64,000 nt of DNA from Pseudomonas entomophila (GCF_018417595.1 NZ_CP070982.1:955501-1019500); one strand, 5' to 3'; numbered from the stretch's first letter, positions 9,309-18,712 are shown. The notes: generated from the letters alone by a model not told the origin. Numbers and translations are program-made.

Positions 9309-9652
9309 AGCGGGTCAAGTTCGCCAGGGGCGATATTGTTTTGGTCAATCTCGATCCCACCGTTGGCAGAGAGCAGCAAGGCGCAGCACGGCCTGCGCTG
9401 GTGCTGACACCTGCCGCGTTCAATACCTCGGGGCTCGCAGTGATCGCACCGATCTCTCAAGGTGGCGATTTTGCACGGCATGCAGGTTTTGCAGTTACCC
9501 TTAGCGGCGCGGGTACGCAGACGCAAGGCGTAATGCTCTGCAACCAGATACGCACGGTGGACCTCGAAGCCAGAAACGCCAAGCGTGTCGAATCTGTTCC
9601 GGAAGTCGTGATTCTAGACGCGTTGGCGCGTGTTCAAACCCTCTTCGATTAA
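9305..9652 (+). CDS. mazF: MazF-type toxin (mRNA interferase)
   Basis: This 115-residue protein shows MazF/PemK/ChpB hallmarks: RGDIVLVNLDPTVGREQQG at the start, RPALVLTP in the next strand, APISQGG in the middle, and the conserved QIRTVD stretch near residue 81. Family members cleave single-stranded RNA at short sequences and are neutralised by the upstream antitoxin. Translation begins at GTG (9305) inside the antitoxin stop codon, which favours antitoxin excess. Nothing indicates disruption; the pair looks intact. Confidence 0.88.
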   Translation: MKRVKFARGDIVLVNLDPTVGREQQGAARPALVLTPAAFNTSGLAVIAPISQGGDFARHAGFAVTLSGAGTQTQGVMLCNQIRTVDLEARNAKRVESVPEVVILDALARVQTLFD

Positions 9653-9671
9653 TTGCCTGTAGTGTCCACTC

Positions 9672-10316
9672 ATGGAAAATGCATCGGTAGCGCTCATCCG
9701 CGAAACCTTCCCCGTAGGCCCATTGCAGTGCAACTGCACCCTGATCGGCGACCCCGTCAGCAAGAAAGCCATCGTCGTCGACCCGGGCGGTGACGAGCAG
9801 AAAATTCTTGCCCGCCTGCAGCACCATGGCCTGACGCTGGTGAGCATCATCCACACCCACGCCCACTTCGATCATTTCCTCGCCTCCGGCAAGCTCAAGG
9901 CACTGACCGGCGCCACGTTGCACCTGCACAAGGCCGACCAGCCGCTGTGGGACAACCTGGAGATGCAATGCCAGATGTTCGGCATGCCCTACACCCCCGT
10001 ACCGTCGCCTGACCGCTGGCTGAGCGACGACGAAGAGCTGGCCTGCGGCTGCGGCGTGGCGCTGCACACCCCTGGGCACACGCCGGGCTCGATGAGTTTC
10101 TGGTTCGCCGAGCACAAGCTGCTGATCGCCGGCGACACCCTGTTCCGTCGGGGCGTGGGCCGTACCGATTTGTGGGGGGGCGATCAGCGGGCTATCGTTC
10201 GTTCCATCAAGGAACGGCTGTACCGCCTGGATGAAGAGGCCATCGTGGTGACCGGCCATGGCCCGGACACCCGCCTCGGCGACGAGATGCGCGAGAACCC
10301 GTTCGTGCGCGCCTGA
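9672..10316 (+). CDS. MBL-fold metallo-hydrolase (YcbL/GloB-like)
   Basis: The 214-residue protein has the metallo-beta-lactamase zinc motif THAHFDH (His63, His65, Asp67, His68), later ligands in HTPGHTPGS and GDTLF, and a final GHGPDT. The size and ATGHG-like ending fit small hydroxyacylglutathione hydrolase-like proteins such as YcbL rather than full glyoxalase II. It follows mazF by 19 bases, but the family is core in Pseudomonas, so linkage with the toxin pair is probably fortuitous. The substrate is uncertain. Confidence 0.8.
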   Translation: MENASVALIRETFPVGPLQCNCTLIGDPVSKKAIVVDPGGDEQKILARLQHHGLTLVSIIHTHAHFDHFLASGKLKALTGATLHLHKADQPLWDNLEMQCQMFGMPYTPVPSPDRWLSDDEELACGCGVALHTPGHTPGSMSFWFAEHKLLIAGDTLFRRGVGRTDLWGGDQRAIVRSIKERLYRLDEEAIVVTGHGPDTRLGDEMRENPFVRA

Positions 10317-10411
10317 GGTTTCATGGAATTTTTCCGCTGCGCTGCAATCCAAGGCTGGCACAGATCCGTGAGTGATCCGCCGCACTTTTGAATTTCAGTA
10401 GGAGCTTGTCC

Positions 10412-11131
10412 ATGTTCACCATGCGTCGTCTGATTATCGTCGCTACCGCCGCTGCCCTGATGTCTGGTTGTGCCAGCCCCAACCCGTATGACAACCAAGG
10501 CCAGTCGCAGGAATCCACAGGGATGAGCAAGACCGCCAAGTATGGTGGGCTGGGTGCGCTGGCCGGCGCCATCGCCGGTGCCGCCATCGACCACAACAAC
10601 CGGGGCAAGGGCGCGCTGATCGGCGCCGCCGCGGTGGGCGCCGCCGCCGCCGGCTATGGCTACTACGCCGACAAGCAGGAAGCCGAGTTGCGCGCGAAGA
10701 TGGCCAACACCGGCGTCGAAGTGCAGCGCCAGGGTGATCAGATCAAGCTGATCATGCCGGGCAACATCACCTTCGCCACTGACTCGGCGAACATCTCCCC
10801 AAGCTTCTACTCGCCGCTGAACAACCTCGCCAACTCGTTCAAGCAGTTCAACCAGAACACCATCGAAGTAGTCGGTTTCACCGACAGCACCGGCAGCCGC
10901 CAGCACAACATGGACCTGTCGCAGCGCCGCGCCCAGGCTGTCAGCAGCTACCTGACCTCGCAGGGTGTGGATGCTTCGCGGGTAACCGTGCGCGGCATGG
11001 GCCCGGACCAGCCGATCGCCAGCAACGCCGATGCCAATGGCCGTGCGCAGAACCGCCGGGTCGAGGTCAACCTGAAGCCGATCCCGGGCCAGCAGTATGA
11101 CCAGCAGGGTACCGTTCAGCAGTACCCCTAA
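10412..11131 (+). CDS. OmpA-family glycine-zipper lipoprotein
   Basis: The 239-residue product has a lipoprotein signal with lipobox LMSGC (Cys20). A glycine-zipper/alanine-rich segment follows (GGLGALAGAIAGAAI, about residues 48–80), and the C-terminal half is an OmpA-like peptidoglycan-binding domain (FATDSANI, VVGFTDSTGS, NRRVEVNLKP). It is therefore an envelope lipoprotein that tethers the outer membrane to peptidoglycan, similar to YiaD. The ATG at 10412 is preceded by TAGGAG at a good distance; an earlier TTG at 10388 lacks support. Confidence 0.88.
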   Translation: MFTMRRLIIVATAAALMSGCASPNPYDNQGQSQESTGMSKTAKYGGLGALAGAIAGAAIDHNNRGKGALIGAAAVGAAAAGYGYYADKQEAELRAKMANTGVEVQRQGDQIKLIMPGNITFATDSANISPSFYSPLNNLANSFKQFNQNTIEVVGFTDSTGSRQHNMDLSQRRAQAVSSYLTSQGVDASRVTVRGMGPDQPIASNADANGRAQNRRVEVNLKPIPGQQYDQQGTVQQYP

Positions 11132-11211
11132 GTCGCCAAGACGCTGAGTCGGTGGGGCCGCTTCGCAGCCCATCGCGGGTACAGTACAAACCTCAAGGCT
11201 TGCGCTGTACC

Positions 11212-11254
11212 TGTAGGAGCGGGTTTACCCGCGATGGGGCGCATAGCGGCCCCA
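11212..11254. repeat. REP element plus short hairpin between ompA-like gene and pta
   Basis: A P. putida-type REP (TGTAGGAGCGGGTTTACCCG, continuing CGAT) at 11212–11235 is followed by an ATGGGG…CCCCAT hairpin ending at 11254, close to the end of pta. An inverted partial copy of the core (CCCATCGCGGGTA) lies at 11169–11181. The element sits between convergent genes and may act as a bidirectional transcript end. Confidence 0.7.
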
Positions 11255-11261
11255 TTTGCAT

Positions 11262-13352
11262 TCAGCGCACGGTGCTGGCCTGGATGGCCGTCAGCGCGAT
11301 GGTATGCACGATATCGTCCACCTGCGCCCCGCGCGGCAGGTCGTTGACCGGCTTGCGCAGCCCCTGCAGCATCGGCCCGAGGCTGACGCAGTCGGCGCTG
11401 CGTTGCACGGCCTTGTGGGTGGTATTGCCGGTGTTCAGGTCGGGGAACACGAACACCGTGGCGCGCCCGGCCACCGGGCTCGAAGGGGCCAGCTGACGGG
11501 CGATCTCGGGGTTGGCGGCGGCGTCGTACTGCAGCGGCCCGTCGATCAACAGATCGTGCTCGGCCTGCTGCGCCAGGCGCGTGGCTTCGCGTACCTTTTC
11601 CACCTCTTCGTCACTGGCCGCCGAATCGCTGGAGTAGCTGAGCATCGCCACCCGTGGCGCGATGCCGAACGATTCGGCCGACTCGGCGCTCTGCCGGGCG
11701 ATTTCAGCCAGTTCGGCAGCGCTGGGGTGCGGGTTCATCACGCAATCGCCGTACACCAGCACCTGGTCAGGGAACAGCATGAAGAACACCGACGACACCA
11801 GGCTGGCGCCCGGAGCGGTCTTGATCAGTTGCAGGGCGGGGCGAATGGTGTTGGCGGTGGAGTGCACCAGGCCCGAGACCAGGCCATCGACCTCGCCCAG
11901 GGCGAGCATCATGGTGGCGATCACCACCGGGTCCTCGAGCTGTTGCTCGGCCATTGGCGCATTGAGGTTCCTGCTCTTGCGCAACTCGACCATGGGTTCG
12001 ACGTAGCGGCCGCGAATCAGTTCCGGGTCCAGCACTTCCAGGTCAGGCGGCAGGCTGATGCCCTGGGCGCGCGCCACGGCTTCCACCGCCTCCGGCTTGG
12101 CCAGCAGCACGCAGCGGGCGATGCCGCGCGCCTGGCACAGCGCGGCGGCCTGGACCAGCAACGGCTCGGCGCCCTCGGGCAGGACGATGCGTTTGTTGGC
12201 CTGCTGGGCACGCTGGATCAACTGGTAGCGGAACACCGCTGGCGACAGGCGCAGCTCGCGTGGCGTGCCACAGCGCTGGTGCAACCAGGCGGCATCGAGA
12301 TGGCTGGCGACGAAGTCGGTGATGAACTCGGCGCGCTCGCGGTCATCCACCGGGATTTCGCGGTTCAGCGAGTTGAGCTGGTTGGCGGTGTCGTAGGAGC
12401 CGGTGCTCACCGACAGGATCGGCAGGCCGGCCTGCAAGGCGCCGCGGCACAGGCCAAGGATGCGCGGATCGGGCTTGCTGTCGCTGGTCAGCAGCAGGCC
12501 CGCCAGGGGCACGCCGTTGATCGCCGCCAGGCTCACCGCGAGGATGATGTCGTCGCGATCGCCCGGGGTCACCACCAGCGTGCCGGAGGTCAGCAGCGGT
12601 ACCGTGTTGGCCACGGTGCGCGCGCAGATGATGATCTTGTTCATGCGCCGCTGTTCGTAGTCACCGGCATTGAGCACCTGGGCACCGAGCAACTCGGCGA
12701 CATCGCGGGTGCGCGGCGCATTGAGGTCGGCCTGGTAGGGGATGCACCCCAGCAGGCGGAAGTCGTTGCCGCGCAGCAGCGGCGAGTGCTCGCGCAAGCG
12801 GGTGGCGAAGTCGGCCATGCTTTCGTCGGTGCGCACCTTGTTGAGGATCACCCCCAGCACCTTCGGGTCGCGTGGGCCACCAAACAGCTGGGCCTGCAGC
12901 TCGACCCGGCCGGACAGCTCGCTCAGCACCTCGTTTTCCGGCGCAGATACCAGGATCACCTCGGCATCCAGGCTCTTGGCCAGGTGCAGGTTGACCCGCG
13001 CCGCGTAGCTGGCGTGCCGGGTCGGCACCATGCCCTCCACCACCACCACGTCCTTGCCGACACAGGCTTGCTGGTAGAGGCGGATGATCTCTTCGAGCAG
13101 TTCGTCCAGTTGCCCGTCACCGAGCATGCGCTCGACGTGGGCCAGGCTCAATGGCGTGGGTGGCTTGATACCGTGGGTGCGGGCGACCAGTTCGCTGGAG
13201 CGTTCCGGGCCGGTGTCACCGGGATGCGGCTGGGCGATCGGCTTGAAGAAGCCGACCTTGAGCCCGGCACGTTCCAGGGTACGGACCAGGCCCAGGCTGA
13301 TGGAGGTCAGGCCGACACCAAAGTCGGTCGGCGCGATGAAAAATGTCTGCAT
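11262..13352 (-). CDS. pta: Phosphate acetyltransferase (long form)
   Basis: The 696-residue enzyme converts acetyl-CoA and phosphate to acetyl phosphate. The N-terminal third carries a BioD-like P-loop fold (FFIAPTDFGVGLTSISLGL) and a DRTGG-type regulatory domain, and the C-terminal 320 residues are the catalytic PTA_PTB domain (RIVLPEGAEPLLVQAA, MMLALGEVDGLVSG, VFFMLFPDQVLVYGDC, FPDLNTGNTTHKA). The length equals that of long Pta enzymes. The start at 13352 has a GAGAAG ribosome site 5 to 10 bases upstream; an ATG-like codon at 13388 does not. No ackA is visible in the window, so the acetate kinase must be elsewhere. Confidence 0.95.
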   Translation of the reverse strand: MQTFFIAPTDFGVGLTSISLGLVRTLERAGLKVGFFKPIAQPHPGDTGPERSSELVARTHGIKPPTPLSLAHVERMLGDGQLDELLEEIIRLYQQACVGKDVVVVEGMVPTRHASYAARVNLHLAKSLDAEVILVSAPENEVLSELSGRVELQAQLFGGPRDPKVLGVILNKVRTDESMADFATRLREHSPLLRGNDFRLLGCIPYQADLNAPRTRDVAELLGAQVLNAGDYEQRRMNKIIICARTVANTVPLLTSGTLVVTPGDRDDIILAVSLAAINGVPLAGLLLTSDSKPDPRILGLCRGALQAGLPILSVSTGSYDTANQLNSLNREIPVDDRERAEFITDFVASHLDAAWLHQRCGTPRELRLSPAVFRYQLIQRAQQANKRIVLPEGAEPLLVQAAALCQARGIARCVLLAKPEAVEAVARAQGISLPPDLEVLDPELIRGRYVEPMVELRKSRNLNAPMAEQQLEDPVVIATMMLALGEVDGLVSGLVHSTANTIRPALQLIKTAPGASLVSSVFFMLFPDQVLVYGDCVMNPHPSAAELAEIARQSAESAESFGIAPRVAMLSYSSDSAASDEEVEKVREATRLAQQAEHDLLIDGPLQYDAAANPEIARQLAPSSPVAGRATVFVFPDLNTGNTTHKAVQRSADCVSLGPMLQGLRKPVNDLPRGAQVDDIVHTIALTAIQASTVR

Positions 13353-13384
13353 GCGTGCTTCTCGAAATAAGCGGTGCAAGGAAT

Positions 13385-13612
13385 TCAATGGCCAAGGGTA
13401 GCGCTAACGGCACCCTGGGCGCACCAGCCGCAGGCAAATGCCTGGCCGACCCGTTGCGCACGCTCGGCGGGGTCGAGCACCCAGGGGCGCGATTGCCAGG
13501 GGGGCTGGTGGCGCAGGTGCTGGGTGTGGCCGCAGGACAGATCGGCCACCCAGTGGCCTTCCTCGTCCTGGTGAAAGCCGAGGATCTGACTGACGGGCGC
13601 CTGTTCGTCCAT
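13385..13612 (-). CDS. DUF3565 family small protein
   Basis: The 75-residue protein has the family pattern ILGFHQDEEGHWVADLSCGH, a QHLRHQPPW stretch and a terminal CGWC motif; the Cys/His pairs suggest a small metal-binding protein. It lies 32 bases upstream of pta on the same strand and probably shares its transcript. It is divergent from slyD. The start (13612) is chosen from the family N-terminus MDEQAPV; the ribosome site is weak. Function unknown. Confidence 0.75.
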   Translation of the reverse strand: MDEQAPVSQILGFHQDEEGHWVADLSCGHTQHLRHQPPWQSRPWVLDPAERAQRVGQAFACGWCAQGAVSATLGH

Positions 13613-13685
13613 GGCGCGTTCGCAATCGGACGATGCCTTGGTTACACTTCCCGGTTCTACATTCTTTTGCAAAAGGTCTTGCCCC

Positions 13686-14171
13686 ATGCTGATCGCCGCC
13701 AACAAGGCTGTCTCCATCGACTATACCCTGACCAACGACGCTGGTGAGGTCATCGACAGCTCCGCCGGTGGTGCGCCGCTGGTCTACCTGCACGGTGCCG
13801 GAAACATCATCCCGGGCCTGGAAAAAGCCCTGGAAGGCAAGCAGGCCGGTGACGAACTGACCGTCGCCATCGAACCGGAAGACGCCTACGGCGAATACTC
13901 CGCCGAACTGGTCAGCACCCTGAGCAGCAGCCTGTTCGAAGGCGTCGACAAGCTGGAAGTCGGCATGCAGTTCCACGCCTCGGCGCCGGACGGCCAGATG
14001 CAGATCGTCACCATCCGCGACATCGACGGCGACGACGTGACCGTCGACGGCAACCACCCACTGGCTGGCCAGCGCCTGAACTTCAAGGTCAAGGTCGTTG
14101 ACGTGCGTGACGCCAGCGAAGAAGAAATCGCGCACCGTCACATCCACGGCGAAGGTGGCCATCACCACTGA
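13686..14171 (+). CDS. slyD: SlyD-type FKBP peptidyl-prolyl cis-trans isomerase
   Basis: This 161-residue FKBP-type isomerase has the catalytic segment (IDYTLTNDAGEVIDSS, GAGNIIPGLEKALEG), an insert-in-flap chaperone region in the middle (about 70–130), and a short histidine-rich tail (HRHIHGEGGHHH) typical of SlyD, which binds nickel and other metals. The ATG at 13686 is preceded by a short leader. It acts in the cytoplasm in folding and, in other bacteria, in metal delivery. It is divergent from the DUF3565–pta unit. Confidence 0.9.
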   Translation: MLIAANKAVSIDYTLTNDAGEVIDSSAGGAPLVYLHGAGNIIPGLEKALEGKQAGDELTVAIEPEDAYGEYSAELVSTLSSSLFEGVDKLEVGMQFHASAPDGQMQIVTIRDIDGDDVTVDGNHPLAGQRLNFKVKVVDVRDASEEEIAHRHIHGEGGHHH

Positions 14172-14317
14172 TTTTCTGCGCTAAGCTCAGAGAGTCGCCA
14201 GGCGCTCGGGCAAGCCGGACTTGCCCTCCTCGGGAGGGTAGACGGTTTGACCGCGCGCCTTTTTAGTGGGCGGGATTCGCCCCCTGCGGCAAATGGGAAC
14301 CTGAGAGGGGAATCAAC

Positions 14318-14800
14318 ATGAGTGCATTTCACGACCTGACGTTGCAGGCGCTGGATGGCAAGGAGCTGCCCCTTGCACCGTTCAAGGGCCAGGTGGTGCT
14401 GGTGGTCAATGTTGCGTCCAAGTGTGGCCTGACGCCGCAGTACGCTTCGCTGGAAAAGCTCCATCAGCAGTTCAAGGGCAAGGGGTTCAACGTGCTTGGC
14501 CTGCCGTGCAACCAGTTTGCCGGGCAGGAACCTGGGAGCGAAAAGGAGATCAACGACTTCTGCCGCCTCAACTATGGCGTGAGCTTCCCGATGGGCGCCA
14601 AGCTCGAGGTCAACGGCCCGCATCGTCACTCGCTGTATCGCTTGCTGGCGGGCGAAGGCGCCGAATTCCCGGGTGATATCACCTGGAATTTCGAGAAGTT
14701 CCTGGTGGGCAAGGATGGCCGTGTGCTGGCGCGTTTCGCGCCACGGACCGCGCCGGATGATCCGACCGTGCTGCAGGCGATCGAGAAGGCGCTGGCCTGA
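14318..14800 (+). CDS. Glutathione/thioredoxin peroxidase (GPx family)
   Basis: The 160-residue enzyme reduces peroxides using a cysteine. The catalytic set is visible: Cys36 in NVASKCGLTPQY, Gln70 in LPCNQFAGQEPG, and Trp123–Asn124 in ITWNFEKFL. It has Cys instead of selenocysteine and no signal peptide, so it is cytoplasmic and may use thioredoxin rather than glutathione, as many bacterial members do. A GAGAGGGG ribosome site precedes the ATG. A GC-rich hairpin follows. Confidence 0.92.
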   Translation: MSAFHDLTLQALDGKELPLAPFKGQVVLVVNVASKCGLTPQYASLEKLHQQFKGKGFNVLGLPCNQFAGQEPGSEKEINDFCRLNYGVSFPMGAKLEVNGPHRHSLYRLLAGEGAEFPGDITWNFEKFLVGKDGRVLARFAPRTAPDDPTVLQAIEKALA

Positions 14801-14809
14801 ACAGCCCGA

Positions 14810-14828
14810 GGGGCCGCCGAGCGGCCCC
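14810..14828 (+). terminator. Hairpin after glutathione peroxidase gene
   Basis: A perfect 8-base stem (GGGGCCGC, loop CGA, GCGGCCCC) starts 10 bases after the stop codon. There is no T-run, so it is only a possible terminator. Confidence 0.45.
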
Positions 14829-14934
14829 TGCAATCTCTCGCGATACCCCGCAATCACTCAAATCAATGATGCTGTGCCCGCCATCAGGCTCCCCCTACTC
14901 TTTGGCGCATTTCCTCACCCGTCGGGAGCGCCGC

Positions 14935-16038
14935 ATGTCCAGCAACCCTTTGTTCCAGCCCTTCACCCTTGGCTCCCTCGACTTGCCGACCCGCGTGGTC
15001 ATGGCGCCGATGACCCGCACCTTCTCGCCGGGCGGTGTGCCCCATGATGGGGTGGTCGAGTACTACCGCCGCCGCGCCGCCGCCGGTGTTGGGTTGATCA
15101 TCACCGAAGGCACCACGGTCGGCCACCTGGCCGCCAATGGCTACCCCAATGTGCCGCGCTTTCACGGCGAGGATGCCCTGGCTGGCTGGAAGAAGGTGGT
15201 CGACGCGGTGCACGCCGAAGGCGGGCGCATCGTGCCGCAGCTGTGGCATGTGGGCAGCGTGCGCCGCCTGGGCACCGAGCCGGACGGCAGCGTGCCGGGC
15301 TATGGCCCGAGTGGCAAGGAGAAGGATGGCAAGGTGGTGGTTCACGGCATGACCCGCGAGGATATCGCCGAGGTCATCGCGGCTTTTGCCCAGGCCGCCC
15401 GTGATGCCCAGGCCATCGGCATGGACGGCGTGGAGATCCACGGCGCCCATGGTTATCTGATCGACCAGTTCTTCTGGGAGGCCAGCAACCGTCGCGATGA
15501 CGAATATGGTGGCGACCTGGCGGGTCGTTCACGTTTCGCCATCGAACTGATCCAGGCCGTGCGCGAAGCGGTCGGTCCGGACTTTCCGATCATCTTCCGC
15601 TTCTCGCAATGGAAACAGCAAGACTACAGCGCGCGTCTGGTGGAGACGCCCGAAGCCCTGGCGGCCTTCCTCAAGCCGCTGTCCGAGGCCGGTGTGGACA
15701 TCTTCCACTGCTCCACCCGGCGCTTCTGGGAGCCGGAGTTCGCCGGCAGCGAGCTGAACCTGGCCGGCTGGACTCGCCAGCTCACTGGCAAGCCGACCAT
15801 CACCGTGGGCAGCGTCGGGCTGGACGGCGAGTTCCTGCAGTTCATGGTCGACACCGACAAGGTGGCCAAGCCGGCCAGCCTGGAAGGGTTGCTGCGCAGG
15901 CTCGAGGACGAGGAGTTCGATCTGGTGGCTGTTGGCCGGGCCCTGCTGGTGGACGCGCAGTGGGCGCAGAAAGTGCGCGACGGGCGTGAAGCCGACGTGC
16001 TGCCCTTCAGCCGTGAGGCACTGACGACCCTGGCTTGA
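14935..16038 (+). CDS. Old-yellow-enzyme family NADH:flavin oxidoreductase
   Basis: The 367-residue FMN enzyme belongs to the OYE family, which reduces activated C=C bonds of enones, nitro compounds or quinones. Visible hallmarks are the N-terminal VMAPMTRTF, the WHVGS segment, the active-site IHGAHGYLIDQF stretch with NRRDDEYGG after it, and the FMN phosphate-binding end (DLVAVGRALLVD). The ATG at 14935 follows a GGGAG site. The 3' end overlaps the convergent glycosyltransferase gene by 32 bases, which is unusual. The physiological substrate is unknown. Confidence 0.9.
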   Translation: MSSNPLFQPFTLGSLDLPTRVVMAPMTRTFSPGGVPHDGVVEYYRRRAAAGVGLIITEGTTVGHLAANGYPNVPRFHGEDALAGWKKVVDAVHAEGGRIVPQLWHVGSVRRLGTEPDGSVPGYGPSGKEKDGKVVVHGMTREDIAEVIAAFAQAARDAQAIGMDGVEIHGAHGYLIDQFFWEASNRRDDEYGGDLAGRSRFAIELIQAVREAVGPDFPIIFRFSQWKQQDYSARLVETPEALAAFLKPLSEAGVDIFHCSTRRFWEPEFAGSELNLAGWTRQLTGKPTITVGSVGLDGEFLQFMVDTDKVAKPASLEGLLRRLEDEEFDLVAVGRALLVDAQWAQKVRDGREADVLPFSREALTTLA

Positions 16039-17209
16039 TCGCCAGGGTGGCGGCAGGGACTCCGTTTCCTGCCATCGCGCCACGCAGGTACCCCTCGAAC
16101 TGTTCGACGATCGCCGGCCAGCCCTGGCGGCTGGCGTGTTGCCGGGCATTGAGGCGCACCCGGCGCAGGGTCTCGCCTTCTTCGAGCAGCCAGCAGGCGG
16201 CATCGATGAAGGCGGCCTGATCGCCCGGCATGGCCAGGGCGCCGCTGTGGCCGTGGCGGATGTGCTGGGCGGCGGCGGCTTCGTCGTAGGCGACCACCGC
16301 CAGCCCCGAGGCCAGGGCTTCCAACACCACGTTGCCGAAGGTCTCGGTGAGGCTGGGGAACAGGAACAAGTCGCCGCTGGCATAATGTTCGGCTAGCGTC
16401 TCGCCACGCTGCGCACCACAGAACACCGCCTCCGGCAGTTGCTGTTCCAGGCTCGCACGCTGTGGTCCGTCGCCCACCACGATCAGGCGCAGGCGCTTTT
16501 GTGGATAACTTTTCTCCAAGGCTTCCAGGCAAGGGCGCAGCAGCGCCAGGTTCTTTTCCGGGGCCAGGCGCCCGACGTGCAGCACGGCGATGTCATCCGC
16601 GCCCAGGCCCCACTGGTCACGCAACGCCTGGTTACGTCGGGCCGGGTTGAACAGGCCGGCATCGACACCGCGGGCCATCAGGCCCAGCCGCTCGAAGCCG
16701 CGGCGTTCCAGTTCCAGCCGCTGGCTGGCGCTGGGGACCAGGGTGATGGCGGTGCGTCGGTGGAACCAGCGCAGGTAGTGGGTGAGCATCCGCGCCAACA
16801 GGCCCAGGCCATATTGCCCGGAGTACTGCGGGAAGTTGGTGTGGAAGCCGCTGACCACCATGATCCCCAGGCGTCGGGCGGCGCGCAGGGCGCTCAGGCC
16901 GAGCGGACCTTCGGTGGCGATGTACAGCACGTCCGGTCGCTGTCGGCGCCAACGGCGCAGTAGCCGGTGCATCGACACTTCGCCCCATTGCAGCCCGGGA
17001 TAACCAGGCAACGGCCAGCCTCGGCACAGCAGCAGCGTTTCATCGGGCGTGAGCGTGGCGTCACTCGCCTGGCGTGGGCGCACGATCTCCACGTGGTGGC
17101 CTCGTTGTCGCAGCCCGTCGCCCAGGCGGCCAAGGGTATTGGCCACGCCGTTGATTTCGGGTGGAAAGGTTTCGCTGACCAGGGTGATGCGCAGGGATGG
17201 TGTGCTCAT
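16007..17209 (-). CDS. GT4-family glycosyltransferase (mannosyltransferase-like)
   Basis: The 400-residue protein is a GT-B retaining glycosyltransferase. The N-terminal acceptor domain begins ITLVSETFPPEINGVANTLG, which is characteristic of the MgtA/PimB-like subgroup; the C-terminal donor domain has HVGRLAPEKNL and the E-x7-E signature (SLTETFGNVVLEALASG). The family uses GDP-mannose or UDP-sugars and often makes glycolipids. The start at 17209 fits the family N-terminus (MSTPSLRITLV), although no good ribosome site is visible. Its stop lies inside the end of the convergent reductase gene. Confidence 0.85.
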   Translation of the reverse strand: MSTPSLRITLVSETFPPEINGVANTLGRLGDGLRQRGHHVEIVRPRQASDATLTPDETLLLCRGWPLPGYPGLQWGEVSMHRLLRRWRRQRPDVLYIATEGPLGLSALRAARRLGIMVVSGFHTNFPQYSGQYGLGLLARMLTHYLRWFHRRTAITLVPSASQRLELERRGFERLGLMARGVDAGLFNPARRNQALRDQWGLGADDIAVLHVGRLAPEKNLALLRPCLEALEKSYPQKRLRLIVVGDGPQRASLEQQLPEAVFCGAQRGETLAEHYASGDLFLFPSLTETFGNVVLEALASGLAVVAYDEAAAAQHIRHGHSGALAMPGDQAAFIDAACWLLEEGETLRRVRLNARQHASRQGWPAIVEQFEGYLRGAMAGNGVPAATLAIKPGSSVPHG

Positions 17210-17388
17210 GAGAAAAAGTTTCCGTCGCCCCGGTTGCGCCGATGTGACGACTTCGTGACGGCCGTATGACGCCTGATTTCCGGCGATTCCAGGCCGATGA
17301 ATAATTCCTTGCAACGTGCTCAAGAACTGCGTGGCCGCAGCCGATGCAGAGGCATTCGTCTACGGGAATTCGCTCCAGGAGAGCGGTC

Positions 17389-18705
17389 ATGTTCAACAGC
17401 AAACTGAAGAAAGAACTCCAGCAACTGCGCGAAGAGCTGATGTCCATCGAGCAGGTCAAGAACAGCCTCGACAGCGAGATGCTGGTGCTCCAGCTCGACC
17501 CTCAGGGGCGCATCGAGTCGGTCAATGGCAATTTCGAGACCGAGATGCTCTACCGCGCCGAACAACTGATCGGGCGCAACATCGAGGATATCGTCCCGCC
17601 CCATGTGAAGAAGCTCGACTTCTACCAGCGCATGAAGCATGCGATCACCCGTGGCGAGCACCTCAACGGCGCCTTCCGTCTGCTGCGCGGCAATGGCGAG
17701 GAGGCCTGGCTGCGCTCGATCCTGCAACCGGTGAAGAACAGCGAAGGTCGGATCAAGTATTTCTCCCTGCATTCCAGCGACCTGACCCGCACCATCGAGA
17801 CTTCCCGTGAGCACGAGAGCCTGATCAAGGCGCTGATGCGCTCCACCGCGGTGATCGAGTTCAACCTCGATGGCCAGGTGATCACCGCCAACGACCGCTT
17901 CCTGCAGACCATGGGCTACAACCTGGAGCAGGTACGCGGCAAGCACCACCGCATGTTCTGCGACCCGGAAGAGGCCAGCTCGGTCGGCTACCAGCAGTTC
18001 TGGGACAAGCTGCGCCGTGGCGAGTATGTCGCCGACCGCTTCAAGCGCATCGACGCCCATGGCCGAGTGGTGTGGCTGGAGGCCTCGTACAACCCGATCA
18101 TCGACGCCCACGACGTGCTCTACAAGGTGGTCAAGTTCGCCACGGTGATCACCGATCAGGTCAACCAGGAGCTGGCCGTGGCCCAGGCGGCGGACATTGC
18201 CTACACCACCTCCCTGGAAACCGACAGCAGCGCACGCAAGGCCACCGACGTGGTGACCCAGACCGTCGAGGTGATGCGCGGCCTGGAGGGCTCCATGCAG
18301 GATGCCGCCGAGGGTATCCAGGCGTTGGACAAGCAGTCCAAGGTGATCGGCGCGATCATCAAGACCATCAGCGACATTGCCGGCCAGACCAACCTGCTGG
18401 CGCTCAACGCCGCCATCGAGGCGGCCCGGGCCGGCGAGCAGGGGCGTGGTTTCGCGGTGGTCGCCGACGAAGTGCGCCAGCTTGCCTCGCGCACCAGCAG
18501 CGCCACCGAGGAGATCGCCAAGGTGGTGCAGCAGAACGAGCAATTGGCCCAGGCGGCTGTTGACATCATCGACACCAGCAAGCGCCAGGCCGAGCAGGGC
18601 CTGGCCCTGGCCGCCGACACCGGCGGGGTGATCGTGGAGATCCAGGAAGGGGCGAAGAAGGTGGTGGACGCGGTGGGGCAGTTCTCCAGCCAGCTCAGTT
18701 CCTGA
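17389..18705 (+). CDS. BdlA-like PAS–PAS chemoreceptor, soluble
   Basis: The 438-residue protein has two PAS domains (about residues 25–135 and 145–260, the second with [14 protein letters not shown]) followed by an MCP signalling domain whose hairpin tip reads [20 protein letters not shown]. There is no transmembrane segment, HAMP domain or signal peptide. This architecture and size match BdlA, a cytoplasmic receptor that controls biofilm dispersal in P. aeruginosa; orthology is inferred. A CAGGAGAG site precedes the ATG at 17389. The gene ends right before a perfect REP hairpin. Confidence 0.85.
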   Translation: MFNSKLKKELQQLREELMSIEQVKNSLDSEMLVLQLDPQGRIESVNGNFETEMLYRAEQLIGRNIEDIVPPHVKKLDFYQRMKHAITRGEHLNGAFRLLRGNGEEAWLRSILQPVKNSEGRIKYFSLHSSDLTRTIETSREHESLIKALMRSTAVIEFNLDGQVITANDRFLQTMGYNLEQVRGKHHRMFCDPEEASSVGYQQFWDKLRRGEYVADRFKRIDAHGRVVWLEASYNPIIDAHDVLYKVVKFATVITDQVNQELAVAQAADIAYTTSLETDSSARKATDVVTQTVEVMRGLEGSMQDAAEGIQALDKQSKVIGAIIKTISDIAGQTNLLALNAAIEAARAGEQGRGFAVVADEVRQLASRTSSATEEIAKVVQQNEQLAQAAVDIIDTSKRQAEQGLALAADTGGVIVEIQEGAKKVVDAVGQFSSQLSS

Positions 18706-18712
18706 CCTGAAC

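Noticed and set aside
11256..13370. 704-codon open frame on the plus strand
   Set aside because: It lies entirely opposite pta. High GC keeps antisense frames open; its product is low-complexity (Gln, His, Arg, Gly rich) and resembles no family.
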